Origin: Arcobacter iocasae
Lineage (GTDB): Bacteria; Campylobacterota; Campylobacteria; Campylobacterales; Arcobacteraceae
Length of the DNA: 64,000 bases
Direction of reading: 5' to 3'
Assembly: GCF_042214795.1 (NCBI RefSeq)
Contig: NZ_CP090177.1
Coordinates: 1 to 64,000, forward strand
Of this stretch, positions 42,774 to 50,968 are shown in pieces. Numbering within the stretch: position 1 is the stretch's first letter; each line of letters begins with the position of its first letter. The notes beneath the pieces are model-generated. The model made no database searches. It worked only from the letters and a program-made list of their open reading frames with translations, and was not told where the DNA came from. A program made the position numbers and the translations under genes.

Positions 42774-43331
42774 TTAAAAATTTATATTAGTTTCGATATT
42801 TATATAGTTTTCTCGATATGGGGAAAACTTTGAGTATGATTTTCCATTATAAGTAAAATAATTCTCATAACCTTTTAAAACACTTTTATTAATCACTCTA
42901 TTATTACAAATATTTCTTCTTTTTGTTTCATAGTAATACTCTGTATTATTTCTATTATTATGTGAATAATCGCTATTTCTTATTCCATTTGCAAGAGTTG
43001 CACCTAAAAGTCCACCTACAATTTTTGCAGCAACCTTTCCATTCCCTCTTCCTATTTGATTACCTATAATTACACCTGTTGTAGCACCAATAATAGTATC
43101 TACTCCTATGGTATTTTCATTTCTATAAGAAGAAGTCCTATTTATAGGTGTTCGAACCTCATACTCTTCATAACAACGAGAATCACGATTAGGAATTACC
43201 TCTTGGACATTTTCATAAACAGGCTTTGAATAATTAACTTTTACCCGTTGAGTAAATCTGTCACCCTGTGCAAAAAGAGATGAAGAAAGAATTGTTAATC
43301 CTAAAATTAAACATATACTTTGTTTTTTCAT
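42774..43331 (-). CDS. Glycine-zipper outer-membrane-type protein
   Basis: 185 residues: a signal peptide (MKKQSICLILGLTILSSSLFAQ, no lipobox Cys), a basic and tyrosine-containing middle, then a glycine-zipper stretch DTIIGATTGVIIGNQIGRGNG and IVGGLLGATLANGI typical of 17-kDa antigen/SlyB-like domains. The C-terminal part is rich in Asn, Arg and Tyr. Such proteins span or sit in the outer membrane and affect envelope integrity, but the exact role is unknown. It follows the cytochrome gene on the same strand by 41 bp and ends at the HU terminator. Confidence 0.75.
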   Translation of the reverse strand: MKKQSICLILGLTILSSSLFAQGDRFTQRVKVNYSKPVYENVQEVIPNRDSRCYEEYEVRTPINRTSSYRNENTIGVDTIIGATTGVIIGNQIGRGNGKVAAKIVGGLLGATLANGIRNSDYSHNNRNNTEYYYETKRRNICNNRVINKSVLKGYENYFTYNGKSYSKFSPYRENYINIETNINF

Positions 43332-43372
43332 AACTTACTCCTTTGTAAATAATAAATTATAAAAATCTATTA

Positions 43373-43678
43373 TTATTTTAATGCTGAAATATAACTAGCA
43401 ACTGCTTGTATTTTTTCATCATCAAGTCTAGCAACTTGGCCTTTCATAACGCCTTTCATTGCTCCACCATAAGTTCCTGCTTTATAACCTTTTAAAGCAT
43501 CAACTATTTTTTGTTTATCCCAGCCTTTTATAATTTGTGACTTACCTAAGGCTGCTTTTTCTGCCTTTGCTCCATGGCAAGAAGCACAAGCTTTAAAAAT
43601 AGTTTCACCCTCATTTGCCATAAGTGATGTTAAACTTAAAATTGAACTTACTACTAAGATTTTTGTTAAAGTTCTCAT
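43373..43678 (-). CDS. Small periplasmic cytochrome c553-type (third paralogue)
   Basis: 101 residues with a signal peptide ending at LMA, heme site CASCH, and the same KAALGKSQIIKGWDKQKIVDALKGYKAGTYGG core as the tandem pair at 32104-32802. The Met candidates in GGAMKGVMKGQV match copy 1. It should also carry electrons in the periplasm. Located next to a different cytochrome and a two-component system, it may be expressed under other conditions than the tandem pair. Confidence 0.88.
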   Translation of the reverse strand: MRTLTKILVVSSILSLTSLMANEGETIFKACASCHGAKAEKAALGKSQIIKGWDKQKIVDALKGYKAGTYGGAMKGVMKGQVARLDDEKIQAVASYISALK

Positions 43679-43750
43679 TTTAACTCCTTTTATTGTTTTG
43701 ATAAAAGAAGTATAAAATATAAAAGTGGAGTGATTGTGAATTTTAAAGAG

Positions 43751-44083
43751 TTATTTTAATTTGCCAAATGCTTTATAAATATCCCAATACTCATCTAAAG
43801 CTTTTTTAAGTTCATCATCACTTAATGTACTCTTTTTCTTTATGCCAAATCTACTGATAAAGGCATCAGGCATAATTGTTGTATCTTTACTTGGACTCTT
43901 AAGATATTTGCTCATAGCCTCATTTACAGATCTTTTAGAGCTATATTTAAGTAAATATCTATAAAAATATTTATCAATAGATACAGGAAGTCTATTATGA
44001 CAGGCTACACAATTTTTTTCATACACACTTGCAAATAAAAATGAGTTAAGAAAAACAGCTAGTATAAGTACTCTTTTTACCAT
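43751..44083 (-). CDS. Monoheme cytochrome c family protein linked to a two-component system
   Basis: 110 residues: a short signal peptide (MVKRVLILAVFLNSFLFA), a heme site CVACH near the mature N-terminus, then a helical region with SKYLKSPSKDTTIMPDAFISRFG supplying Met as possible axial ligand. Not closely related to the c553 group. The gene overlaps the 3' end of the histidine kinase gene by 7 bp, so it is co-expressed with it. A periplasmic redox protein made with a sensor kinase suggests that the system deals with redox or envelope conditions; this is inference. Confidence 0.78.
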   Translation of the reverse strand: MVKRVLILAVFLNSFLFASVYEKNCVACHNRLPVSIDKYFYRYLLKYSSKRSVNEAMSKYLKSPSKDTTIMPDAFISRFGIKKKSTLSDDELKKALDEYWDIYKAFGKLK

Positions 44084-45261
44084 GTAAGCTCCATTTGAGT
44101 TCCAATGTCAAGTTCTGATTTTATTTCTGTATTTATATTATACTCTTTTGTTATCATATATACGATATTTAGCCCTATTCCAAAGCCACCAACACTTTTA
44201 TCAAATCTTGCATATCTTTCAAACATAGAAGGTATTTTATCTTTTGAAATACCTTTTCCACTATCTTTTATAATTAGTTTATTATTTTCAAGAATTACTT
44301 CTATTGTTCCACTAATTTTATTATATTTTATTGCATTTGATAAAAGATTGTCTATTACTTTTCCTATTTTTTTTTCATCACAAAAAATTTTTACACCAGA
44401 ATTTATATTTTTTATAAAAGATATTTTTTTAACATCAGCTAAAGTTTTAAAATAATCAATTCGATTTAAAACTATTTTTGATAAATCCAAATCTTCATTT
44501 TTTGAAATAATTTTGTTTTTTAGTGCCAAATATGTTAAATCTTGATAAATATTTGAGACAGTTTTGGCTCCAGTATCTATTCTTTTTAGTTTCTTTTGTA
44601 ATTTCACATCTTCTAGACTTGCAATATCTATCATCTCTATATTTGTGATAATAGCGCTTATAGGCGTATTTAACTCATGTGTTGTATCTTTTATAAACCT
44701 ATCCAAAAGATGAAGAGAATCTCGCATAGGTCTTAAAAATAGTTTTAATAGAAAGTATCCACAAATAAACATAATAGAAAAACCACAAATCAAAAAAATA
44801 GTAATTTTATTTATAACATCATTTATCCAAGCTTTATCTTCTGGTATCTCAAGAAGTACATATTTAGCTCCTAAATAGTACGATTCTGGCTCTTTTATAT
44901 AGTGAATATAGTTATTTGTAGTATAAGTTATCTCATCAAGTTTTACTTTAGGAGAGGCAAGCGTTGAAAAGATAAGATTTCTGTCACTATCATAAATAGC
45001 AGAATTAAATCTTTCATCCCTTGGATAAAATTTGTATTTATCAAAATTTATGTGTAAGTCTTTTAATCTTGAGATTAAATCATTTGAATACTCTTGCAAA
45101 ACCAATCTTTTATTTTGAAGCATCAAGTCCTTTTTGAAGTTATAATACAAAAATGATATAAACAATAAAATCACAATGCAAAGTACACTATATAGTGTCA
45201 AAAAGCCCCAAAGAGTCTTTTTTTCACTCTGTGGTAAATCTATATCCAAGCTTTTTAACAC
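44077..45261 (-). CDS. Sensor histidine kinase
   Basis: 394 residues. Two membrane helices (about 18-40 and 159-182) flank a periplasmic sensor of about 115 residues. Then come the H-box DTTHELNTPISAII, N-box DNLLSNAIKYN, G1 DSGKGIS and G2 GFGIGLNIV. Its start lies inside the end of the response regulator gene (38 bp overlap), so the two are translated together. The sensor domain is not assignable. Confidence 0.88.
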   Translation of the reverse strand: MLKSLDIDLPQSEKKTLWGFLTLYSVLCIVILLFISFLYYNFKKDLMLQNKRLVLQEYSNDLISRLKDLHINFDKYKFYPRDERFNSAIYDSDRNLIFSTLASPKVKLDEITYTTNNYIHYIKEPESYYLGAKYVLLEIPEDKAWINDVINKITIFLICGFSIMFICGYFLLKLFLRPMRDSLHLLDRFIKDTTHELNTPISAIITNIEMIDIASLEDVKLQKKLKRIDTGAKTVSNIYQDLTYLALKNKIISKNEDLDLSKIVLNRIDYFKTLADVKKISFIKNINSGVKIFCDEKKIGKVIDNLLSNAIKYNKISGTIEVILENNKLIIKDSGKGISKDKIPSMFERYARFDKSVGGFGIGLNIVYMITKEYNINTEIKSELDIGTQMELTW

Positions 45262-45895
45262 TTATGATTCTCTCTTTCCCAAATATTTTTCTCAAGTTTT
45301 TTATATATGTTCTTAGTGAAAAATCACTACTTTCTTCCCCATAATCCCAAACATACTCATAAATTTGATCATGTGATAAGATTTGATCTTGATTTTGTAA
45401 AAATAGTTTTAAAAGTTTTGTTTCTTTGTTGTTTATTTTTATTTCTTCATTGTTTTTAAAAAGTAAATTGGAACTTGTATCAAAAAATATATCAGCTATT
45501 ATATTTACTTTTGTATCAACGCTATGAAAATACCCTCTTTTTAGTATTGATTCTACTCTTATTAATAACTCTTTTAGCTCAAAAGGTTTTCTTATATAAT
45601 CATCACAGCCCAAATTAAAACCCTTTTCAAATGATTCCATTGAGTTTAATGAAGTTATAAATATAGCAGGAGTATTTATATTATCAATTCTTAGATTTTC
45701 AAGAAGTTCAAACCCACTTAGAGTAGGAACATTTACATCAAATATTAGTAAATCAAACTTTTCTTCATAAATTTTTGTATAAGCTTCTTCACCATCATAT
45801 ATTGAGACTACTTCAAAATCATTATCTTCTAAATACTCAACAACAGTTTCATTTAATGTAATATCATCTTCTAAAAGTAAAATTTTTCTTTTCAT
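45224..45895 (-). CDS. OmpR-type response regulator
   Basis: 223 residues. Receiver domain with EDD (residues 9-11), phospho-acceptor Asp in LLIFDVNVP, Thr/Ser in FITSL and Lys in IRKPF. The winged-helix domain includes INNKETKLLKLFLQ and ends in VKKLGYRFTTE. It partners the kinase downstream. It follows the small DUF1104 gene after 2 bp, so that periplasmic protein is part of the same unit and perhaps of the sensing process. Confidence 0.9.
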   Translation of the reverse strand: MKRKILLLEDDITLNETVVEYLEDNDFEVVSIYDGEEAYTKIYEEKFDLLIFDVNVPTLSGFELLENLRIDNINTPAIFITSLNSMESFEKGFNLGCDDYIRKPFELKELLIRVESILKRGYFHSVDTKVNIIADIFFDTSSNLLFKNNEEIKINNKETKLLKLFLQNQDQILSHDQIYEYVWDYGEESSDFSLRTYIKNLRKIFGKERIISVKKLGYRFTTE

Positions 45896-45897
45896 AT

Positions 45898-46125
45898 TTA
45901 TCTTTTAGCTTTTGATTTTTGCATATTTATTTTGTATTGATTTTTCTCTTTTGAACTCATAGTTGAAACTCTAGATTTTAACTCTTTTTCAAATTTTGCT
46001 TTATTTTCTTTTTTAACAAAACCTATAATTTCTATCAATTCTTGAGTAGACATTTCAGAATAATCAACAGCAAAAAGTGGTGTTAACAAAAATAGAAGTA
46101 CAAATATTGATAAGATTTTTTTCAT
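45898..46125 (-). CDS. Small periplasmic DUF1104-like protein
   Basis: 75 residues: a signal peptide (MKKILSIFVLLFLLTPLFA), then DYSEMSTQELIEIIGFV and a lysine-rich tail. The STQELIEIIG segment fits the DUF1104 family known from Campylobacter and Helicobacter. It opens the operon with the response regulator, kinase and cytochrome. Small periplasmic partners of this kind can modulate sensor kinases, in the manner of CpxP, but no such role is shown here. Confidence 0.72.
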   Translation of the reverse strand: MKKILSIFVLLFLLTPLFAVDYSEMSTQELIEIIGFVKKENKAKFEKELKSRVSTMSSKEKNQYKINMQKSKAKR

Positions 46126-46279
46126 GTTTTTTTCTCTTTAAATTTTTAATTTATCATACCATAAATTTTGTGGAAAAATTGTAAAACAATCATTTTTAGC
46201 TTTCTTAATTTAAGATTAAATTGATATATATTAGATATTTATCATTATTTAATATATAATAATCAAAGTATTTATTGTA

Positions 46280-46285
46280 TATAAT
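46280..46285 (+). promoter_or_regulatory. Probable -10 box of the HTH-protein gene
   Basis: TATAAT inside GTATATAATAC, 36 bp upstream of ATG 46322. The 196-bp gap is shared with the divergent DUF1104 operon. Confidence 0.45.
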
Positions 46286-46321
46286 ACAACATTTAATTAA
46301 AGTTTCAAAAAAGGCGTAGAG

Positions 46322-47095
46322 ATGATTCAAGTAGGAAAACTTTTTCAAAAAGTTCCATATTATGTTAGAGATTTAGAGTGCGAATATAAAATAATTCATG
46401 ACATAGAAGAGATAGTAGATGAGTTCCTTTCTAACTATATGATGACAACTGCTGATTTATATAGTGTGTTTTCAAACAATAGAGATTCATCTACAAATTT
46501 ACACTTGGTATTTAATGATGGAGCTATGCCAAAAATTTCAATTCATCCTGATTTTGAACATGATGTTTTTGATATTACTTTTGAAGAATTAAAAGATTCT
46601 AAAAATAAAACTACAAAAGTAAACTCACTAATGTTTATTGAAGAGTTTCAAAATAGAAAAGAAGAAGCACTAGCAAAAACCTTTGATGAAATAATGGGTT
46701 GTGATGGTGAAGAATTGTTTATATCACTAAAACAAGAAAAACTAGATATGTTTAATCCAAGTTCACCAAACTTTGATCATAGAGTGAACTTAATTACTAA
46801 AAAAGAATTGATTTTAGAAGTTTGTAGGTTATTTGATATCTCTTCTACTCGATTATATACCCAATTAAATCCAAATATAGTAAAACATGTCTGTAAAGAC
46901 TTGAATATCACATATAAAGCCTTAGCAAAAGAAATAGGATATAAACCAGATACTATAAATAAAGCAGCCTCTCTAGGAAAAGTTTCAGAGCAACTTTTCA
47001 AAGCAATAAACATGTACCTTGAAAACTTACGACTAAAAGAGTTCCTAAAAGACTTTGATGTCATGAAATCTACACTAAAGAAAATTTTAGATTGA
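46322..47095 (+). CDS. Hypothetical protein with a C-terminal helix-turn-helix-like region
   Basis: 257 residues, no recognised family. The N-terminal two thirds are acidic and lack a signal peptide. Near residues 196-222, CKDLNITYKALAKEIGYKPDTINKAASLG reads like a phage-repressor-type helix-turn-helix (ALAKEIG as helix 2, DTINKAA as helix 3), and a second, earlier copy may lie around LEVCRLFDISSTRLYTQ. It could be a transcription regulator with a new sensing domain. It is monocistronic or paired with the small lipoprotein gene 37 bp downstream. Confidence 0.6.
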   Translation: MIQVGKLFQKVPYYVRDLECEYKIIHDIEEIVDEFLSNYMMTTADLYSVFSNNRDSSTNLHLVFNDGAMPKISIHPDFEHDVFDITFEELKDSKNKTTKVNSLMFIEEFQNRKEEALAKTFDEIMGCDGEELFISLKQEKLDMFNPSSPNFDHRVNLITKKELILEVCRLFDISSTRLYTQLNPNIVKHVCKDLNITYKALAKEIGYKPDTINKAASLGKVSEQLFKAINMYLENLRLKEFLKDFDVMKSTLKKILD

Positions 47096-47132
47096 TTATA
47101 TTAGAATCAAATCAAAATAAGAAAGAGAAAAA

Positions 47133-47423
47133 ATGATAAAAAATGTTTTACTTATATGCCTTACACTGAGCATATTTACCGGCTGTTTTTTTGGTGGAGA
47201 AACAAAAGAAGAATGGACTTCTTATATCTACCCTGATAAAACAAACACAAAAAGAAGTATGATATCACCTACAAAATTCCCTACTTTTGCAACTTGTAGA
47301 GATGTTTCATTGGGTGTTTTAAAAGAAAAGGGTCTAGAATCAACTGGAACTTATAAATGTGGTAAAAACTGTAGTTATCACGAAGGTATGAAAGTTGATA
47401 TTTGCGAAGAGATGAGACAATAA
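47133..47423 (+). CDS. Small putative lipoprotein
   Basis: 96 residues: lipoprotein signal with lipobox FTGC (Cys17), then a short soluble part with four further cysteines (TCRDVS, KCGKNC, DICEE), which could form two disulfides in the periplasm. No family recognised. AAAGAGAAA precedes the ATG. Its stop codon TAA (47421-47423) lies within the 3' end of the oppositely oriented rnpB gene. Confidence 0.65.
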   Translation: MIKNVLLICLTLSIFTGCFFGGETKEEWTSYIYPDKTNTKRSMISPTKFPTFATCRDVSLGVLKEKGLESTGTYKCGKNCSYHEGMKVDICEEMRQ

Positions 47424-47742
47424 AGGTACAACTATAAGCCGCGTTTTGTATTAGACAATAATTTATCTAGTTGTTAAATTACTTAAACAATCCCGCGAAG
47501 AGAAAAACTGTGAAGTTAAATACCGTCTCTTCTTGCTGCGGGTTGGGTTTACATAGCTGTTAAGATTACTCAAAACACTGGTAAGCTCTTACCTTACCCT
47601 TTCACCCTTACCATAAATGGCGGTTTACTTTCTGTTGCACTATCCCTTAGGTTTCCCTAGCCATCCTTTAGATGGAACCCTACTTCACTGCAGCCCGGAC
47701 TTTCCTCTTGAATTACTTCAAGCTATTGTCTGTTGTACCTTT
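47422..47742 (-). ncRNA. rnpB: RNase P RNA (M1 RNA, bacterial class A)
   Basis: Read on the minus strand, this 321-nt stretch has the invariant 5' block GAGGAAAGTCCGGGC, then AGGGAAACC, CAACAGAAA, AAGGGTGAAAGGGT, GGTAAGAGCTTACC and GAAGAGACGG, in the right order for RNase P RNA. The ends AAAGGTACAAC and GTTGTACCTTT pair as helix P1. The RNA cuts the 5' leaders from pre-tRNAs together with RnpA. Its 3' arm overlaps the stop of the lipoprotein gene on the other strand. Ends are set by P1 pairing and are accurate to a few bases. Confidence 0.95.
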
Positions 47743-47769
47743 AAGATTGGAATTTTATCTAAAAAATAA

Positions 47770-48297
47770 TTACTTTCTTATTATGTCATAATTCTCAGGA
47801 GGTAAAAATTTAAATAAATCATCATCTATTTGTGTATTTTGTTTTACATTAGAAAAAGTGATAGTAACACTATTTTCAAGGGCATCTTTATACTCAATTT
47901 TATTTATCTTATTATCTTTTGTAAAAAGATTATATTTTACATCATAAATAATAGCCACATACTTATTCTTCGATATTTCTTTTGCATTTTTGATGAGATT
48001 AAAGATATCAATTTCATTTTTAAGTTTAGTTAAGATTGCTTGTTCTAGTTCTGGTTCATCAATAACTGCGAAATCATTTACAATATATACACTTTTGATG
48101 ATAGGTTCTTTATATTGCCATAAAATATAATAAGGATCTTTTAAATATAAGTGTCCACTATACAAAATCTCTTTTTTCGATGGATTTATAATTTTTTGTT
48201 CAAAATCTGCATCAAATGATTTAATATTATTCAAAGGAGATGCTTCCAAAAATACAGATAATACAAACATTACAACAAAAATCACTTTATAAAACAT
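47770..48297 (-). CDS. lolA: Outer-membrane lipoprotein carrier protein
   Basis: 175 residues: a signal peptide (MFYKVIFVVMFVLSVFLEA), then the LolA-like sequence FDADFEQKIINPSKKEILYSGHLYLKDPYYILWQY, with the W-Y motif that lines the hydrophobic lipid cavity. LolA ferries lipoproteins from the inner-membrane Lol complex to the outer membrane. It diverges from secA, and a LolC/E permease gene lies just past secA, the arrangement found in Campylobacter. The protein is a little shorter than enterobacterial LolA, as is normal for the phylum. Confidence 0.87.
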   Translation of the reverse strand: MFYKVIFVVMFVLSVFLEASPLNNIKSFDADFEQKIINPSKKEILYSGHLYLKDPYYILWQYKEPIIKSVYIVNDFAVIDEPELEQAILTKLKNEIDIFNLIKNAKEISKNKYVAIIYDVKYNLFTKDNKINKIEYKDALENSVTITFSNVKQNTQIDDDLFKFLPPENYDIIRK

Positions 48298-48316
48298 AAT
48301 TTAACCTTCTTTTTTA

Positions 48317-48334
48317 TATAATCATCGGATTATA
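48317..48334. promoter_or_regulatory. Symmetric divergent promoter of lolA and secA
   Basis: TATAATC (48317-48323), ATCG, GATTATA (48328-48334) is an inverted repeat that offers TATAAT on both strands. Each -10 box is about 32 bp from its gene start (secA ATG 48355, lolA ATG 48297). Confidence 0.55.
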
Positions 48335-48354
48335 ACGGAAAAGGACTATATTTT

Positions 48355-50967
48355 ATGTTAAATATTTTTTCAAAAATTTTTGGTACGAGAAATGATAAAG
48401 AAGTAAAAAGATATAAGAAAAGAGCTGAAACTATAACTCTACTTGAACCAAAGTATGAGCAGATGAGTGATGATGAGCTAAAAGCTACATTTGAAACTTT
48501 AAAAAATGATGTTCAAAATGAATCAGTAAAATTAGATGATATTTTAAATGATGTATTTGCAATAATTAGGGAAGCTAGTAAAAGAGTCCTAAATATGAGA
48601 CATTATGATGTTCAATTAATAGGTGGTATGGTTTTAAATGACGGAAGAATAGCAGAGATGAAAACAGGTGAAGGTAAAACTTTAGTTGCTTCATTACCCG
48701 TTATATTAAATGCTATGACAGGCAAAGGGGTTCATGTAGTTACAGTAAATGACTATTTGGCTTCTAGAGATGCAGATGAACTATCGCCTCTATATAATTT
48801 CCTTGGATTTACTGTTGGTACAATATTAGGTGATATTAGAGATGAAGAAGAGAGAAAAGCTCAATATGCTTGTGATATCACTTATGGAACAAACAATGAG
48901 TTTGGATTTGATTATTTAAGAGATAATATGAACTATGATTTAAATGAGTGTGTTCAAAGACAACATCACTTTGTAATCGTAGATGAAGTAGATTCAATCT
49001 TAATTGATGAAGCAAGAACTCCACTTATTATCTCAGGACCTTCTAATAGAAAAGGTTCAGATTATGCAAAAGCTAATCAAATCGCTTTAAAACTTGAAAA
49101 AGGCGAAAAAATTGAGCCAAAAAGAGCTGATGAGCACGCTATTACAACTGGTGATTTTATTGTTGATGAAAAAAGTAAATCTGTTCTTTTAACAGAACAA
49201 GGTCAAAAGAAAGCAGAAGAATTATTCGGAGTTGAAAACCTTTATTTACTTGAAAATGCAACCCTATCTCATACTTTAGACCAAGCACTTAAAGCTAACT
49301 ATGTATTTGAAATAGATGTTGATTATGTTGTAAAAGATAATGAAGTAATTATAGTAGATGAATTTACGGGAAGATTAAGTGAAGGAAGAAGATTCTCTGA
49401 AGGTTTACACCAAGCACTTGAAGCAAAAGAGAATGTTTCTATTCAAGATGAATCACAAACACTAGCAGATATTACATTTCAAAATTACTTTAGAATGTAT
49501 GACAAACTAGCTGGTATGACAGGAACTGCTCAAACAGAAGCAACAGAATTTGCTGAAATTTATAACCTTGATGTTGTATCTATTCCTACAAATGTACCAG
49601 TTGTTCGAGATGATAGGAATGACCTTATTTACAAAAGTGAAAGGGAAAAATTTGATGCAGTTTGTAATAAAATTGCAGAACTACATAAAAAAGGTCAACC
49701 TGTACTTGTGGGTACTGCTTCTATTGAAAAATCAGAAAAATTACATGAAATATTAAAACAGAAAAAAATACCTCATACAGTTTTAAATGCAAAACAACAC
49801 GAAAAAGAGGGAAAAATTATTGCTGATGCTGGACAAAAAGGTGCAGTAACAATTGCTACAAATATGGCAGGACGGGGAGTTGATATTAAATTAACTCAAG
49901 AAATCCTAGACCTTGGTGGATTAGCAATTATTGGAACAGAAAGACATGAAAGTAGAAGAATTGATAATCAGTTAAGAGGAAGAGCTGGTCGGCAAGGTGA
50001 TGTTGGTGTTTCTCAATTTTATTTATCTCTAGAAGATAATCTTCTAAGAATCTTTGGAAGTGATAAAATCAAAGGAATTATGGAAAGATTAGGTATTGAA
50101 GAAGGTGAGCATATCGAATCTAAAATGGTTACTCGTGCAGTTGAAAATGCACAGAAAAAAGTGGAAACAATGCACTTTGAGAGTAGAAAACACCTTTTAG
50201 AATATGATGATGTTGCAAATAAACAAAGAAAAGTAATCTACAGCTTTAGAAATGATTTATTAGACCCTAATTTTAAAATTACTGAAAAACTTGATGAAAA
50301 TAGAGCTGAATATATAACAAACTTACTTATGCATGCTAACATTATAAATGGTATGGCAGCAGAAGATTTTGATTATGACTTTATTATTAATAAAGTAAAA
50401 GAAGAATTGAACTTAGAACTTACATTAGAGAATATTAAATCAGAATCTTTTGATGATTTACAAGAAAAACTACTTACAATTATAAAAGAAGTATATGAAG
50501 AAAAAATGAGTATGGCAGCTCCTGAACAAAAAACTGAAATAGAGAGAATTCTTTACTTACAAATTCTTGATAATGCTTGGAGAGAACATTTATATTCAAT
50601 GGATAACTTAAAAACTGGTATAGGTCTACGAGGTTATAACCAAAAAGATCCATTAGTTGAGTATAAAAAAGAATCTTATAATATGTTCTTAGAGCTTATT
50701 GCAAATATTAAAAATGAAATTATTAAAATATTATTCACAGTTCAACTAAGAGATTCTCAAGAAGAAGAGAAAGAAAAAGAAGCAATTGAAGCTATGAGAG
50801 CAAAAATGATAGAAGCTTCTGAAAATATTTCAACTAACTTTGAAGATGCTCCAAGAGCAGAAAAGAAAATAGCTAGAAATGACCCTTGCCCTTGTGGAAG
50901 TGGAAAAAAATATAAACAATGTTGTGGAGTAAGTGGTCCTAAAAGAGGATTGATAGCAGGTAAATAA
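48355..50967 (+). CDS. secA: Preprotein translocase ATPase SecA
   Basis: 870 residues. Walker A MKTGEGKTL near residue 100, DEVDSILIDEARTPLI for Walker B, the preprotein-binding region, the GRAGRQGD motif and the helical scaffold are all present. The C-terminal zinc motif CPCGSGKKYKQCC is intact. SecA drives unfolded preproteins through SecYEG. Divergent from lolA; the LolC/E gene follows after 1 bp. Confidence 0.98.
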   Translation: MLNIFSKIFGTRNDKEVKRYKKRAETITLLEPKYEQMSDDELKATFETLKNDVQNESVKLDDILNDVFAIIREASKRVLNMRHYDVQLIGGMVLNDGRIAEMKTGEGKTLVASLPVILNAMTGKGVHVVTVNDYLASRDADELSPLYNFLGFTVGTILGDIRDEEERKAQYACDITYGTNNEFGFDYLRDNMNYDLNECVQRQHHFVIVDEVDSILIDEARTPLIISGPSNRKGSDYAKANQIALKLEKGEKIEPKRADEHAITTGDFIVDEKSKSVLLTEQGQKKAEELFGVENLYLLENATLSHTLDQALKANYVFEIDVDYVVKDNEVIIVDEFTGRLSEGRRFSEGLHQALEAKENVSIQDESQTLADITFQNYFRMYDKLAGMTGTAQTEATEFAEIYNLDVVSIPTNVPVVRDDRNDLIYKSEREKFDAVCNKIAELHKKGQPVLVGTASIEKSEKLHEILKQKKIPHTVLNAKQHEKEGKIIADAGQKGAVTIATNMAGRGVDIKLTQEILDLGGLAIIGTERHESRRIDNQLRGRAGRQGDVGVSQFYLSLEDNLLRIFGSDKIKGIMERLGIEEGEHIESKMVTRAVENAQKKVETMHFESRKHLLEYDDVANKQRKVIYSFRNDLLDPNFKITEKLDENRAEYITNLLMHANIINGMAAEDFDYDFIINKVKEELNLELTLENIKSESFDDLQEKLLTIIKEVYEEKMSMAAPEQKTEIERILYLQILDNAWREHLYSMDNLKTGIGLRGYNQKDPLVEYKKESYNMFLELIANIKNEIIKILFTVQLRDSQEEEKEKEAIEAMRAKMIEASENISTNFEDAPRAEKKIARNDPCPCGSGKKYKQCCGVSGPKRGLIAGK

Positions 50968-50968
50968 T

